From: Pedobacter sp. ISL-64
GTDB taxonomy: Bacteria; Bacteroidota; Bacteroidia; Sphingobacteriales; Sphingobacteriaceae
Length of the DNA: 64,000 nucleotides
Assembly: GCF_018613605.1 (NCBI RefSeq)
Contig: NZ_JAGGPU010000016.1
Span: 1-64,000 of the forward strand
Direction of reading: 5' to 3'
The notes beneath the pieces are model-generated. The model searched no databases. It saw only the letters and a list, made by a program, of their open reading frames with translations, and was not told the DNA's origin. Numbering within the stretch: position 1 is the first letter of the stretch; every line of letters begins with the position of its first letter. Shown one piece after another: positions 16,767 to 25,627 of the stretch. Both the position numbers and the translations under genes were made by a program.

Positions 16767-18014
16767 ATGTTAACCAAATATAACCCCGGTGTAATAATCT
16801 GTTTACGTAAACTGACAATTTGCCTGGGCTTTATATTTCTTGCTTTTTCTGGGTTTGGCCAGGAATTCCTTTTTAAAAGAAACCGGCAAAAACAATCAAT
16901 TACTTTTAAGTGCATCAAAAACCTAATGGTTATTCCGGTGTATGTAAATGGTAAGGGGCCGTATGATTTTGTTCTTGATACCGGAGTTGGACCGATGATT
17001 ATTACCGATCCATCGATTATCGATTCTTTGAATTTTAGTAAACTCCGTAAAATTAAAGTATCTGGCTTGGGCATTGAAACAGTAGAAGCCTATGTTTCCC
17101 AAAGTCTAGATGTTAAAGTAGGCAGTACAAGCATTAAGAATATACCAACGGCAATCTTAAAAGAAGATCTCTTTAACCTGTCGGGGCATTTAGGGCTGAA
17201 AATTTATGGCTTGTTGGGTTTCAGTTTTTTTAACAGTTTTATTGTTGATATAAGATATAGTGAAAATAGGCTGATTATTTACGACCACGATGCCAAAATT
17301 AAATACCGCGGCAAAAAAATACCAATTGAGATTCAGAATCAGAAACCGTATATTTTAGGTACTGTTGATGTTCCTGGTGGTAAGACCGTTGAGGCTAGGT
17401 TTTTAATGGACACAGGAGCCAGCCATGCTTTATCGCTCGAAATGCTCCATGGAACCGAATTCCCGCTGCCTGAAAAAAAAATCAAAGCAAATTTAGGGAT
17501 GAGTCTTAGCGGCCAGATTAAGGGGTATGTTGGCCGTGTAGACAAGTTTAATGTAGGCGGCCATGTTTTTAAAGACGTTGTTGCAGGATTTCCTGATTTT
17601 AAGACTATTGCAGATAAGATCGATTTATCCAAACGGAACGGTAATGTCGGAGCGGATTTGCTGCGGAAATTTAATATCCAGTTTAATTACCAGGGAGGTT
17701 TTATTTATGTTAAGCCTAATGGTTTAAGCAAAACCCCTTTCGAACATGATATGGTTGGTATGGTGCTTTATCTAGATCAGAAGGAGTATAAAAGAGTTCT
17801 GATTGGAGAAATAGACGAAAATAGTCCGGCCGAAAAAGCAGGATTATGTCCTGATGATGAAATTATTGCGGTAAATTTCAAAAGTATAGATGCCTATTCT
17901 TTAAATGAGCTTACCGAAATGTTTAAATCAAAAGCAGATAGAAGTGTAATTTTCGAAATTTTTAGGGATAATCAAGTCTATTTTAAAGTGGTTCACCTTG
18001 AAAAGAGGATCTAA
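16767..18014 (+). CDS. Exported retropepsin-like aspartyl protease with PDZ domain
   Basis: A 415-residue predicted secreted protease. A hydrophobic signal segment (about 13-31, ending GFGQ) is followed by two aspartyl protease half-domains, each with a DTG motif: FVLDTGVGP (Asp71) and FLMDTGASH (Asp215). This two-DTG single-chain layout is common in Bacteroidota. A C-terminal PDZ domain (about 330-410) contains AEKAGLCPDDEIIAVN, which would bind protein C-termini or regulate the protease. The target is unknown. The gene stands alone between the divergent dacB and the large zinc protease. Confidence 0.82.
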   Translation: MLTKYNPGVIICLRKLTICLGFIFLAFSGFGQEFLFKRNRQKQSITFKCIKNLMVIPVYVNGKGPYDFVLDTGVGPMIITDPSIIDSLNFSKLRKIKVSGLGIETVEAYVSQSLDVKVGSTSIKNIPTAILKEDLFNLSGHLGLKIYGLLGFSFFNSFIVDIRYSENRLIIYDHDAKIKYRGKKIPIEIQNQKPYILGTVDVPGGKTVEARFLMDTGASHALSLEMLHGTEFPLPEKKIKANLGMSLSGQIKGYVGRVDKFNVGGHVFKDVVAGFPDFKTIADKIDLSKRNGNVGADLLRKFNIQFNYQGGFIYVKPNGLSKTPFEHDMVGMVLYLDQKEYKRVLIGEIDENSPAEKAGLCPDDEIIAVNFKSIDAYSLNELTEMFKSKADRSVIFEIFRDNQVYFKVVHLEKRI

Positions 18015-18106
18015 AAAGCGTAATTTTCCAGTTACAAAAGAATTGTCGTGTAACAAGGTTCTAACTTTAACCTCTTATTGCCAAGCAAACTAACTTTTAT
18101 ATACAC

Positions 18107-20623
18107 ATGAAGAAAAACTTTAAGGTACTTGTCCTCGCAGGTATCGTAGCACTTGGTGTAGCCGGATCAGGTTCCGTATATGCCCAGAAAAAATCTAAAA
18201 CAACAAAAGGAGCTACCCCAGCAACTCCAACTGCAGCCCCGGCAGCAGCACCAAAGAAAGAAGGAATTAAGCCGTTTTCTGAAGTAATTACCGCAAAAGC
18301 CAGAACAACAAACGGCTTATTCAAAACACATAAAGTAGACGATAAATGGTATTTTGAGATACCAGATTCGATGATTAACCGCGAAATGCTTGTAGTTACC
18401 CGGTTGGCCAAAGTACCCGCAGGCGTAAAAGTAGGTAACCAGCAATATGGTGGTGAACAATTAAATGAGCAGGTATGGAAATGGGAGCGTAGAGGTAAAC
18501 AAGTTTATATCCGCGTACCAAGCTATGCAACAAAGGCCGACCCAAACAACGATATGTACGAATCGGTACAAAACTCTAATCTTGCACAGATTTTAGCCAG
18601 CTTTGAAATTAAGGCTTATAATAAAGACACGACAGGAGTTGTGATTGATGTTACCGATTTTTATAATGGTGATGTAATGGCTATTGGTGCTACCGATCAG
18701 ATCCGTAAGACTTATAAAGTTACCATGTACGATGCAACACGCTCTTATATCGATACGGTAAAAACTTTCCCTATTAATGTTGAAGTAAAAACGGCTAAAA
18801 CTTACCGTGCAGCAGAATCTCCAACTGATAATAGTAATGGAGCGGTTACATTCGAATTCAATACATCGATGTTATTATTGCCAAAAATCCCTGTAAAAGC
18901 CAGAATAATGGATAGCAGGGTTGGTTTTTTTGGTCAATCTCAAATCGATTATGGAAGCAATGCACAAAAGGCAGAGCGTACAGCCTACATTCACCGTTGG
19001 AATTTGGTTCCAAAAGATACCAACGCCTATAAACGTGGCGAACTGGTAGAACCGGTAAAACCGATTGTAATTTATATCGACCCTGCAACGCCTAAAAAAT
19101 GGGTGCCATTTTTAATCCAGGGGATTAACGATTGGCAGGTAGCTTTTGAAGCTGCAGGTTTCAAAAATGCCATTATAGGTAAAGAAGCGCCAACGCCTCA
19201 ACAAGATCCTCAATTCAGTGTAGAAGATTCCAGGTATTCAGTTGTTCGTTATTTTGCGTCAGATATTGCCAATGCTTACGGTCCGCATATTAGCGACCCA
19301 CGTACCGGACAGATTTTAGAAACGCACATTGGTTGGTACCACAATGTAATGAACCTCTTGCGTAACTGGTATTTTGTACAAACTGCAGCCATTAATCCTG
19401 AAGTTCGTAAAGCTAAATTTACGGATGCGCAAATGGGCGAGTTAATCCGTTTTGTTTCTTCACACGAAATTGGTCATACTTTAGGTTTACCACACAACTT
19501 TGGCTCGAGTTATGCTTACCCGGTTGATTCATTACGTTCAAAAGCATTTACAGATAAACATGGTACGGCACCATCTATTATGGATTATGCGCGTTTTAAC
19601 TACATCGCTCAACCTGGCGATGGCGTAACCAAGCTTCACCCACAAATTGGAGAATACGATAAATGGGTAGTGAAATGGGGTTATTCTTGGATTCCTGGAA
19701 ACAAAACTGCAGAACAGGAAAAAGAAATTTTAGACCAGTGGACATTGAAAAATGCAGGTAATCCATTGTATTTCTATGGCCGTCAGGGAACTTCATTAGA
19801 TCCTCGTTTGCAGAGCGAAGATTTGGGCGACAATGCCATGAAAGCAAGTACATATGGTATTGCCAACTTAAAACGTATTTTGCCTAACGTAGAAAAATGG
19901 ACCTATCAAAAAGGTAAAGATTACAGTGATTTAAAAGAAATCTACACCGAAATTGTTGGCCAGTTTAACCGTTATATGGGACATGTGGCAACAAACGTTG
20001 GTGGATTAAGCGAAAACTTTAAAACCTACGAGCAAAAAGGGCCAGTTTACGCCTATTTGCCTAAAGCAAAGCAAAAAGAAGCCATTGCTTTTTTTAATCA
20101 ACAATTATTTACTACCCCGCTTTGGTTAATCAGCAATGATCAACTCAGTAAATTTGATAATGGTGTATTGTTAAACCGCATTAAAAGTGTTCAAGCAAAT
20201 ACTTTAGGCAATTTATTATCCGCTTCGCGTATTGCTCGTTTATTAGATAACGAAACTAAAAACGGTGCAGCAAAAGCATATACCTTGCCTGAATTATTTA
20301 CGGACTTAAGATCGTCGGTTTTTGTTGCAGGAAGAGCAGATGCATTTAAACGTAATTTACAACGTGCTTATGTAGACCGTTTACAGGATTTAATGACTAA
20401 AGAAGCAGAGCTTCCGGTTGGATTCCCTGTAGATTATGCAGCAAGTTACGGTTTAACGCCAATCAATGTTGGTTTATCTGATATCAGACCATTGGTTAGA
20501 GCAGAGTTAAAAACCTTATTGGCTACTACAAAAGCCAGAGCAGCAGCAGGTGATGCCATTACCAAAGCACATTATGAAGATTTGAATATCAGAATTAAAG
20601 ATATTTTAGATCCTAAAAAATAA
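18107..20623 (+). CDS. Large secreted zinc metalloprotease (DUF5117/DUF4953 family)
   Basis: An 838-residue exported metalloprotease. A signal peptide (1-27, ending YAQ) is followed by a low-complexity Ala/Pro/Thr linker (30-50), a beta-rich DUF5117 region (about 70-320) and a zincin domain. The extended zinc motif HExxHxxGxxH is complete: His453, Glu454, His457 and His463 in HEIGHTLGLPH, followed by NFGSS and the met-turn-like SIMDYARFN. The C-terminal 300 residues are helical and of unknown role. These proteins are common in Bacteroidota and probably act on peptides in the periplasm or medium. A -10-like TAACTTTA lies at 18062-18069. Confidence 0.88.
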   Translation: MKKNFKVLVLAGIVALGVAGSGSVYAQKKSKTTKGATPATPTAAPAAAPKKEGIKPFSEVITAKARTTNGLFKTHKVDDKWYFEIPDSMINREMLVVTRLAKVPAGVKVGNQQYGGEQLNEQVWKWERRGKQVYIRVPSYATKADPNNDMYESVQNSNLAQILASFEIKAYNKDTTGVVIDVTDFYNGDVMAIGATDQIRKTYKVTMYDATRSYIDTVKTFPINVEVKTAKTYRAAESPTDNSNGAVTFEFNTSMLLLPKIPVKARIMDSRVGFFGQSQIDYGSNAQKAERTAYIHRWNLVPKDTNAYKRGELVEPVKPIVIYIDPATPKKWVPFLIQGINDWQVAFEAAGFKNAIIGKEAPTPQQDPQFSVEDSRYSVVRYFASDIANAYGPHISDPRTGQILETHIGWYHNVMNLLRNWYFVQTAAINPEVRKAKFTDAQMGELIRFVSSHEIGHTLGLPHNFGSSYAYPVDSLRSKAFTDKHGTAPSIMDYARFNYIAQPGDGVTKLHPQIGEYDKWVVKWGYSWIPGNKTAEQEKEILDQWTLKNAGNPLYFYGRQGTSLDPRLQSEDLGDNAMKASTYGIANLKRILPNVEKWTYQKGKDYSDLKEIYTEIVGQFNRYMGHVATNVGGLSENFKTYEQKGPVYAYLPKAKQKEAIAFFNQQLFTTPLWLISNDQLSKFDNGVLLNRIKSVQANTLGNLLSASRIARLLDNETKNGAAKAYTLPELFTDLRSSVFVAGRADAFKRNLQRAYVDRLQDLMTKEAELPVGFPVDYAASYGLTPINVGLSDIRPLVRAELKTLLATTKARAAAGDAITKAHYEDLNIRIKDILDPKK

Positions 20624-20689
20624 ATGATTGAATGATAGAAGGATTGAATGTTAGATTATTCAGCATCCAAATTAATTCGTTCAAAATTA

Positions 20690-20730
20690 AAAAGCGGAGC
20701 AGATCATTAAATTGATCGCTCCGTTTTTTT
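20690..20730 (+). terminator. Terminator of the zinc metalloprotease gene
   Basis: AAGCGGAGCAGATCA (from 20692) and TGATCGCTCCGTT (to 20725) form a stem with one bulged base, followed by seven Ts. The remainder of the 314-base gap up to 20937 holds the palindromic repeat at 20763-20868 and no gene. Confidence 0.8.
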
Positions 20731-20762
20731 GTTCCAAACCTATCAGGTTTCAATAGACGGCT

Positions 20763-20868
20763 CGTCATCTCGACTGTAGTGAAACGGAATGGAGAGATCT
20801 ATTGTGGCAGATTTAGCTTCACTGAGCCTTCGGGTTCTCGGCTTCGTTGCACTTCGCTCGAAATGACG
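20763..20868. repeat. Palindromic intergenic repeat, CGTCATCTCGAC family
   Basis: CGTCATCTCGACTGTAG at the left and CGAAATGACG at the right form the outer arms. The inside holds GGAATGGAGAGATCT, CACTGAGCCTTCGGGTTC and CTTCGTTGCACTTCGCTCG, segments shared with copies at 9519, 39181, 53497 and 59841. No coding content. Confidence 0.75.
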
Positions 20869-20937
20869 AATCTATTTAACCCCCCTTTGTATAATTTTTG
20901 ATGCTTTAGGCTAAACACATGGCAGTTTTTTAATTTT

Positions 20938-21831
20938 ATGGTTAAAACAGCTATTATGCTTAAAAGATTATTATTTGCCTTTATCTTATTTACCTACGGT
21001 TTATCTGCTTTTGGCCAGAATGCCGATTCTTTAACCGTAGTAAAAACCAGATGGCAGAAAAACAGGGTTGCCAAACAGGTGGTGTTATACCGACATCATT
21101 TTGATCAGAAAAACCTTTTCGCTGCAAACGAAAACATTTCGTTTTTAGAAATAAAAAATACAGGTCGGAAGGCGGTTTTTGCTATTGGGGCAGAAGAGAA
21201 AGAACTAATTACCACCAGTAATTTTGGATTACGCGATACAGCAATTGCTGCGGCAAATGGTAATTTTTTCGATGTAAAAAATGGAGGTTCAGTAGATTTT
21301 GTTCGTGTTAATGGAAAAACCATTAATACTAACCGCTTGGATAAAAACGGAAATCGGGCAAGGCATCAGGAAGCAGCGGTTGTAATTGAAAACGGGAAAA
21401 TTTCGATCAAAAAATGGGATGGAACAACTGACTGGGAAACAAAACTGACCGCTCAAAATGTTTTGTTAAACGGCCCTTTGTTAACTTTAAACCATGTTGA
21501 TGAAACGTTAGATACTGCTGGTTTTAGCCGTTTGCGGCATCCGCGTACCTGCCTGGGCATAAAACCCAACGGGAGAGTGATTTTGTTAACCGTTGATGGA
21601 AGAAATGAAAACTCCGCAGGCATGAGTTTGTTCGAACTAACCAAATTAATGCGTTGGTTGGGCTGTGCCAGTGCCCTAAATTTTGATGGCGGTGGTTCTA
21701 CAACAATGTGGGTAAACGGAATGCCTGATAATGGTGTTATCAACTATCCAACTGATAATAAAAAATGGGACCATGAAGGGCAGCGCAAAGTAGCTAACGT
21801 CATTTTAGTGAAAAAACAAGTAAGGAGATAA
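20938..21831 (+). CDS. Exported phosphodiester glycosidase family protein (NAGPA-like)
   Basis: A 297-residue protein of the NAGPA family, whose founding member removes GlcNAc from a phosphodiester. Bacterial members probably act on phospho-sugar polymers such as exopolysaccharides or wall material. A signal peptide (residues 7-26, ending AFGQ) is present; a second in-frame ATG at 20956 would give a more typical signal peptide. Family motifs: AANGNFFD, VNGKTINTNR, LLNGPLL, GRVILLTVDGR and the near-invariant NFDGGGSTTMWVNG. It is monocistronic here, with a repeat upstream and a lipoprotein gene 69 bases downstream. Confidence 0.85.
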   Translation: MVKTAIMLKRLLFAFILFTYGLSAFGQNADSLTVVKTRWQKNRVAKQVVLYRHHFDQKNLFAANENISFLEIKNTGRKAVFAIGAEEKELITTSNFGLRDTAIAAANGNFFDVKNGGSVDFVRVNGKTINTNRLDKNGNRARHQEAAVVIENGKISIKKWDGTTDWETKLTAQNVLLNGPLLTLNHVDETLDTAGFSRLRHPRTCLGIKPNGRVILLTVDGRNENSAGMSLFELTKLMRWLGCASALNFDGGGSTTMWVNGMPDNGVINYPTDNKKWDHEGQRKVANVILVKKQVRR

Positions 21832-21900
21832 ACCTGTATCTATAACAGCATGTTTAGCTCTGGTTAAAAAAACTTATTTTAGCCAAAGATTTTTGTTGAA

Positions 21901-22827
21901 ATGATTAAAAATACGATATACTTTTTCTTTTTTGTGCTGATGCTTTCTGCCTGTAAGTTTGGCACTAAAACCAATGACCCAACTTTAAGAGATTTTACTT
22001 TCGAGCCTGTAAAAGGCATCCGCTATCAAGAGGTAAAACGCCGTTTTAAAAACGGACTTTCTTTTAATACGGAAGGTTTTATGCAAAAACCATCTTGGAT
22101 CATTGAAGTGGTTAAAGAAGATACCATGTCGGCCTGGAGTCCACAGAAGCAAAGAATGCAAAAATTCTACATGCAGTACGATCACGGAAATGTATATAAT
22201 TTTGCTGCGGAATTTTTTAAAGTAAAACACATCAGTAAGGATAGCTTGGTTTTTCAGCGGATTCAGGTTGATGGAAAAGTAATTGCTTCAGATGTTCGCT
22301 CGGATGTAAATATGACTTTTTACGCTCAGGATTATATTAAAAACAAATTGAAGGCCAAGGCTGCCGATCTGCAAAAACCAAGCAAGGCCGATACTGCTTT
22401 TATAGAGAAGCGTGCTGCAAAAGTTAACTTGAATAGCGATAGTGCTTTTGCTGCAACAGATCCGGTTCAGTTTATACCAAAAAGTAAAATTGTAAGGGTA
22501 GAAAAAATCAGCACCGTTGATCGCGCCAATAACAGGACCGAAGCTTACGATTATATGTTTCCGCAGTATATTATCAGGATAGATCGGGCTTATAAAGATT
22601 TTGCTTATCAAGTTGCAGCGGTGATAAATTTTCAGGGAAGGATACACGTAAAAACGATTTATAATGTGCTTCCCGAGAACGTTGAAGCTAAAAAAAAGGT
22701 GGCTCAGGGTATAGCAGATATCTATGTTAGAAACCTTTTTGATGTGGCTCCCGGTACAACACTCGGGATTCCGCATAATAGCGAAATTACTTTAACAATA
22801 ATTGGGAAGGCAATTAAAAAGCCCTAG
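21901..22827 (+). CDS. Uncharacterised lipoprotein
   Basis: I do not recognise this 308-residue protein. It begins with a lipoprotein signal (hydrophobic 5-15, lipobox LSAC with Cys18) and is otherwise soluble, charged and beta-rich with a helical charged stretch at about 145-175 (KNKLKAKAADLQ). There are no obvious catalytic motifs. It would be anchored on the periplasmic or outer face of a membrane. It follows the NAGPA-like gene on the same strand and precedes the cold-shock gene, which has its own promoter. Confidence 0.75.
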   Translation: MIKNTIYFFFFVLMLSACKFGTKTNDPTLRDFTFEPVKGIRYQEVKRRFKNGLSFNTEGFMQKPSWIIEVVKEDTMSAWSPQKQRMQKFYMQYDHGNVYNFAAEFFKVKHISKDSLVFQRIQVDGKVIASDVRSDVNMTFYAQDYIKNKLKAKAADLQKPSKADTAFIEKRAAKVNLNSDSAFAATDPVQFIPKSKIVRVEKISTVDRANNRTEAYDYMFPQYIIRIDRAYKDFAYQVAAVINFQGRIHVKTIYNVLPENVEAKKKVAQGIADIYVRNLFDVAPGTTLGIPHNSEITLTIIGKAIKKP

Positions 22828-22876
22828 TAATCTGCTATTTACAAAATCTTAACGTTAAAAAAATGTTAAAATTTAT

Positions 22877-22906
22877 TTTGATTTTAAAAATTAAAACTTA
22901 CCTTGC
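22877..22906 (+). promoter_or_regulatory. Promoter of the cold-shock gene
   Basis: TTTG (22877-22880), an 18 base spacer, then TACCTTGC (22899-22906), which matches TAnnTTTG at four of the six fixed positions. Predicted start near 22911, giving a 5' leader of about 20 bases before the ATG at 22932. Confidence 0.5.
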
Positions 22907-22931
22907 ATACTTAATTTTAATATTTAATACA

Positions 22932-23123
22932 ATGCAAGAAGGCACAGTAAAATTCTTCAATGTAACTAAAGGTTTTGGCTTTATCGTACCTGCGAATGGC
23001 GATAGCGAAATCTTTGTTCATTCAACAGGTCTTATCGACGAAATCCGTGAAAACGACAAAGTTCAGTACGAAGTTGCTAACGGTAAAAAAGGCTTAAATG
23101 CCGTTAATGTGAAAGTAATTTAA
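22932..23123 (+). CDS. Cold-shock domain protein
   Basis: A 63-residue single-domain nucleic-acid chaperone of the CspA family. The start MQEGTVKFFNVTKGFGFI matches the family; an upstream in-frame ATG at 22863 would add 23 hydrophobic residues and lies upstream of the promoter, so it is rejected. RNP1 is KGFGFI and RNP2 is IFVH. It binds single-stranded RNA or DNA and melts secondary structure. The gene has its own promoter and terminator and appears monocistronic. Confidence 0.93.
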   Translation: MQEGTVKFFNVTKGFGFIVPANGDSEIFVHSTGLIDEIRENDKVQYEVANGKKGLNAVNVKVI

Positions 23124-23145
23124 TTTATTTATCATATTTACAGAG

Positions 23146-23178
23146 AAGGCTGCTTTCTTGCGATGGCGGCCTTTTTTT
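23146..23178 (+). terminator. Terminator of the cold-shock gene
   Basis: AAGGCTGC (23146-23153) and GCGGCCTT (23166-23173) pair with one G-U, followed by TTTTTTAT. Confidence 0.75.
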
Positions 23179-23228
23179 ATTTTCTTTTTTCGCCACCTGA
23201 GCCCATTTAAGATCTATTCCAATTTATT

Positions 23229-23756
23229 ATGACCTACTACTTTATTGTTCCTGGTTTGGGTAATTCAGGCCCGGATCACTGGCAAACGCATTTCGAAAAA
23301 TCTGGAGATCATTTTATCCGCATTAATCAACAAGAGTGGGATACACCTGCCAGCAAAGACTGGATTGAAACAATAAATCAGGCCATTGCTGATTATAATT
23401 TGGCTGATGTGGTTTTAATTGGACATAGTTTGGGCTGTATTGCAATTGCCAATTGGGCAAAACAATATCAGAAGAAAATTAAAGGTGCTTTATTGGTTGC
23501 ACCAAGCGATTTAGAAGCGCCCCGATATACTTTCTCGACGGTTGGTTTTGATCACGTGCCTTTAGATAAAATAAACTTTAAAACCATTGTGGTAGCCAGT
23601 TCGAATGATGAATGGGTAACAATAGAAAGGGCTGAACTTTTTGCTGAAAATTGGGGGAGTGAATTTATTAATATCGGTAATGCTGGCCATATTAATGCAG
23701 ATGCCGGATTTGGTAAGTGGCCAAGGGGACTAGAGATTTTAAAAACCTTGGGGTAA
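23229..23756 (+). CDS. RBBP9/YdeN family serine hydrolase
   Basis: A 175-residue cytoplasmic alpha/beta hydrolase. The nucleophile is Ser67 in LIGHSLGC. The acid is probably in VASSNDEWV and the catalytic His in NAGHINADAGFG, a motif typical of the RBBP9/YdeN group. The N-terminus VPGLGNSGPDHWQTHFE is also characteristic. The substrates of this family are poorly known (small esters or amides). It stands alone, followed by a palindromic repeat and the convergent anti-sigma gene. Confidence 0.88.
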   Translation: MTYYFIVPGLGNSGPDHWQTHFEKSGDHFIRINQQEWDTPASKDWIETINQAIADYNLADVVLIGHSLGCIAIANWAKQYQKKIKGALLVAPSDLEAPRYTFSTVGFDHVPLDKINFKTIVVASSNDEWVTIERAELFAENWGSEFINIGNAGHINADAGFGKWPRGLEILKTLG

Positions 23757-23771
23757 CATTTACCTTGCTGA

Positions 23772-23840
23772 GTTCCCGCAGATTTCGGGAAAAGCGCAGA
23801 TGAGCATAAATCTGCGTAAATCAATTTGATCTGCGGGAAC
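23772..23840. repeat. Nested palindromic repeat, CGCAGAT family
   Basis: Perfect 12 bp outer arms GTTCCCGCAGAT (23772-23783) and ATCTGCGGGAAC (23829-23840) enclose a second hairpin CGCAGAT (23795-23801) and ATCTGCG (23810-23816). It separates two convergent genes and could act as a bidirectional transcription stop, although it lacks T tracts. Confidence 0.8.
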
Positions 23841-23853
23841 AATTTAAGCGCTC

Positions 23854-24336
23854 TTACTTCTGCGCAACTTTCTTCCTTAAAAACTGGTCGAGAAAAAGTA
23901 ATCCGATCACCAGATCTGCAAAAAGAAAGGCATAAATAGCCGTAGGCGTAATGTATTTCTCTAAATTGAAATCGAAATTCACCTTTAAATCGAATTGAGG
24001 CATTTCGAGGTTAGCGTTATAAAACACATAACCCAATAAGGCGAGTAGCGAGACCACAAAAAAGCCCCCAATGCTATAAATAATCTTTTTATCAACCTTT
24101 GTTTTCATCGCCATAGGGGCAGGAACTAAGGTAACACTTTCCATTACATTCCTGTTGAAAGACATAGAAGGTTCATCAAGATCGAGCCCATCGAAAACTA
24201 AATTAAGCTTTAGCAGATCCTCGTACTGCGATTTAAGCTCGGCATCCGATTCAATTTTTTCTTCGATGGCTTTTTTTGAAGAATCATCCAAATTCCCATC
24301 AATATAATCCCAAAGCTGTTGTTCTATTGTATTCAT
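23854..24336 (-). CDS. Membrane anti-sigma factor candidate
   Basis: A 160-residue protein cotranslated with the ECF sigma gene upstream (4 base overlap). Residues 1-45 have the look of Bacteroidota anti-sigma N-termini (LWDYIDGNLDDSSKKAIEEKIESD...L), without a zinc-binding HxxxCxxC motif. Two membrane segments follow at about 85-107 and 131-150, with a short loop between. The N-terminus would be cytoplasmic and hold the sigma factor. Function is inferred from position and the N-terminal pattern. Confidence 0.75.
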   Translation of the reverse strand: MNTIEQQLWDYIDGNLDDSSKKAIEEKIESDAELKSQYEDLLKLNLVFDGLDLDEPSMSFNRNVMESVTLVPAPMAMKTKVDKKIIYSIGGFFVVSLLALLGYVFYNANLEMPQFDLKVNFDFNLEKYITPTAIYAFLFADLVIGLLFLDQFLRKKVAQK

Positions 24337-24914
24337 AGTAACTCCTTTACTTCATCTTTTAACAAATATTGTAATTTTTCTTTAAGTCTTTGCCTGGCCC
24401 TATGCAACTTTACTTTTATCGTATTGGGTTCCATGTGCAGTGCTTCGCCAATTTCTTCTAAACTCTGTTCGCCTTTATAAAATAGGGTAATAATAGCAGC
24501 ATCGTCTGGTAAAAGGTGGGTAATGGCAATATTTAAAAAAGCATGGCTATCCTGCCGCTCATAGCCATTTGCATTAAAGCTCGAGGTATGGTTTTCGAGC
24601 TGTAAAATGGTGCTTTCACCATGTATTGACGTAGTATCTAATCGGTTTTTTCTTAAAAAAGTCATCGCCGTAGTATAGGTTATCGTGTACAGCCAGGTAC
24701 TAAATTTAGCTGTTTGTTTAAAGGTGCCCAATGCTTTATATGCTTTTACAAAGCAATCCTGCGCAATTTCTTCGGCGTCTTCCCTGTTTTTCGAAAACCT
24801 TAAAGCAAGCGTAAATACAAATCGCTGATGGCGCTTTACCAATAGAGCATACTGATCGGTTTCGCCGTTCAACACTTTTTGGATCAGCTCTAAATCTGTA
24901 GGTTTTTGCTCCAT
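24333..24914 (-). CDS. ECF-type RNA polymerase sigma factor
   Basis: A 193-residue sigma-70 family factor with region 2 (about 20-90; DAEEIAQDCFVKAYKALGTF...FSTWLYTITY) and region 4 (about 130-180; LPDDAAIITLFYKGEQSLEEIGEALHMEPNTIKVKLHRARQRLKE). It directs RNA polymerase to alternative promoters. Its own upstream region carries TGTAACC-N14-GTAGTC (24927-24953), and the identical arrangement precedes the DUF6249 gene at 26724, so it probably regulates itself and that gene. The anti-sigma candidate follows with a 4 base overlap. Confidence 0.9.
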   Translation of the reverse strand: MEQKPTDLELIQKVLNGETDQYALLVKRHQRFVFTLALRFSKNREDAEEIAQDCFVKAYKALGTFKQTAKFSTWLYTITYTTAMTFLRKNRLDTTSIHGESTILQLENHTSSFNANGYERQDSHAFLNIAITHLLPDDAAIITLFYKGEQSLEEIGEALHMEPNTIKVKLHRARQRLKEKLQYLLKDEVKELL

Positions 24915-24926
24915 GTTTAGCAGTAA

Positions 24927-24953
24927 GACTACATTAAAGATAAGTAGGTTACA
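24927..24953 (-). promoter_or_regulatory. Putative ECF promoter, self-regulation of the sigma gene at 24914
   Basis: On the minus strand: TGTAACC (24947-24953), 14 bases, GTAGTC (24927-24932), ending 12 bases before the start codon. The AACC element fits a typical ECF -35 and the GTC element a typical ECF -10. The same two elements with the same spacing occur at 26634-26660. Confidence 0.65.
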
Positions 24954-25018
24954 CGTGGAACATAGTTAAAGAGATTTATTATTTGTCAATTGCCAAATGA
25001 ATAGTTTAAGTAGGTCGG

Positions 25019-25275
25019 TTTTTTGGAAATGAAAGGGCAGCTTTTCATTGGAGGTTACAGTCCTGCTTTTGGTACAAGTTCCGATGAAGGATCGGAAGCT
25101 TTTCCCGACAATCAGGTTTATGAACATCGTGGGTGCACCTTGCAAACCCTAAAAATGAAAATCTATTTTAGCCATTTAGCCCCGGGTGAAGCGGTACCCT
25201 GCAGGTGAGGAACGAGGCCGAAGCGGAACACGGGAACCAACTTGATTTCTGGTACAGGCACTGCGCTCCGAAAAG
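25019..25275 (-). repeat. Dispersed repeat, copy B1 (minus orientation)
   Basis: A 257 bp element starting TTTTTTGGA and ending near CTCCGAAAAG. It shares TTTTCATTGGAG..TGCAGTCCTGCT, GGGTGCACC, GGTACCCTGCAGG and GAGGAACGAGGCCGAAGCG with copy B2 immediately downstream, and is the reverse complement of the family at 44632-45236. No credible ORF. With B2 it fills most of the gap 24915-25627. Confidence 0.75.
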
Positions 25276-25312
25276 AAAATTACTTGGTAAATAGGCGATA
25301 TAATTTTTTATT

Positions 25313-25568
25313 GATTGGAAACAAAAGGGCGGTTTTTCATTGGAGATTGCAGTCCTGCTCGCTGTAGCCCTCATGCTTCGGGGCTGCCGCTGCCATCAGG
25401 TTTACGAACAGCCTGCGTGCACCCTGCAACCCTAAAAATGAAATGCTGTTTTGGCCATTTGGCCCCGGGTGAAGCGGTACCCTGCAGGTGAGGAACGAGG
25501 CCGAAGCGTACAAGCGGAACACGGGAACCAACTTGATTACCTGCACAGGCATTGCGCTCCAAAAAAAG
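25313..25568 (-). repeat. Dispersed repeat, copy B2 (minus orientation)
   Basis: About 256 bp, in tandem with B1. The last 110 bases (from CCCCGGGTGAAGCGGTACC) are nearly identical to B1 apart from a 9 base insertion (TACAAGCGG), whereas the middle differs more. It ends TGCGCTCCAAAAAAA, mirroring the TTTTTTGGA start of B1. The uneven conservation suggests gene conversion or selection on the right half. Confidence 0.75.
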
Positions 25569-25627
25569 GAATCAACCATTTTTTTGCTCACCAGCTAATG
25601 AATATAATTAAACTTTGTAAGCGCTCG

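Noticed and set aside
22863..22931. N-terminal hydrophobic extension of the cold-shock protein
   Set aside because: The proposed start lies upstream of the predicted promoter and the family begins at MQEGTVKFF.
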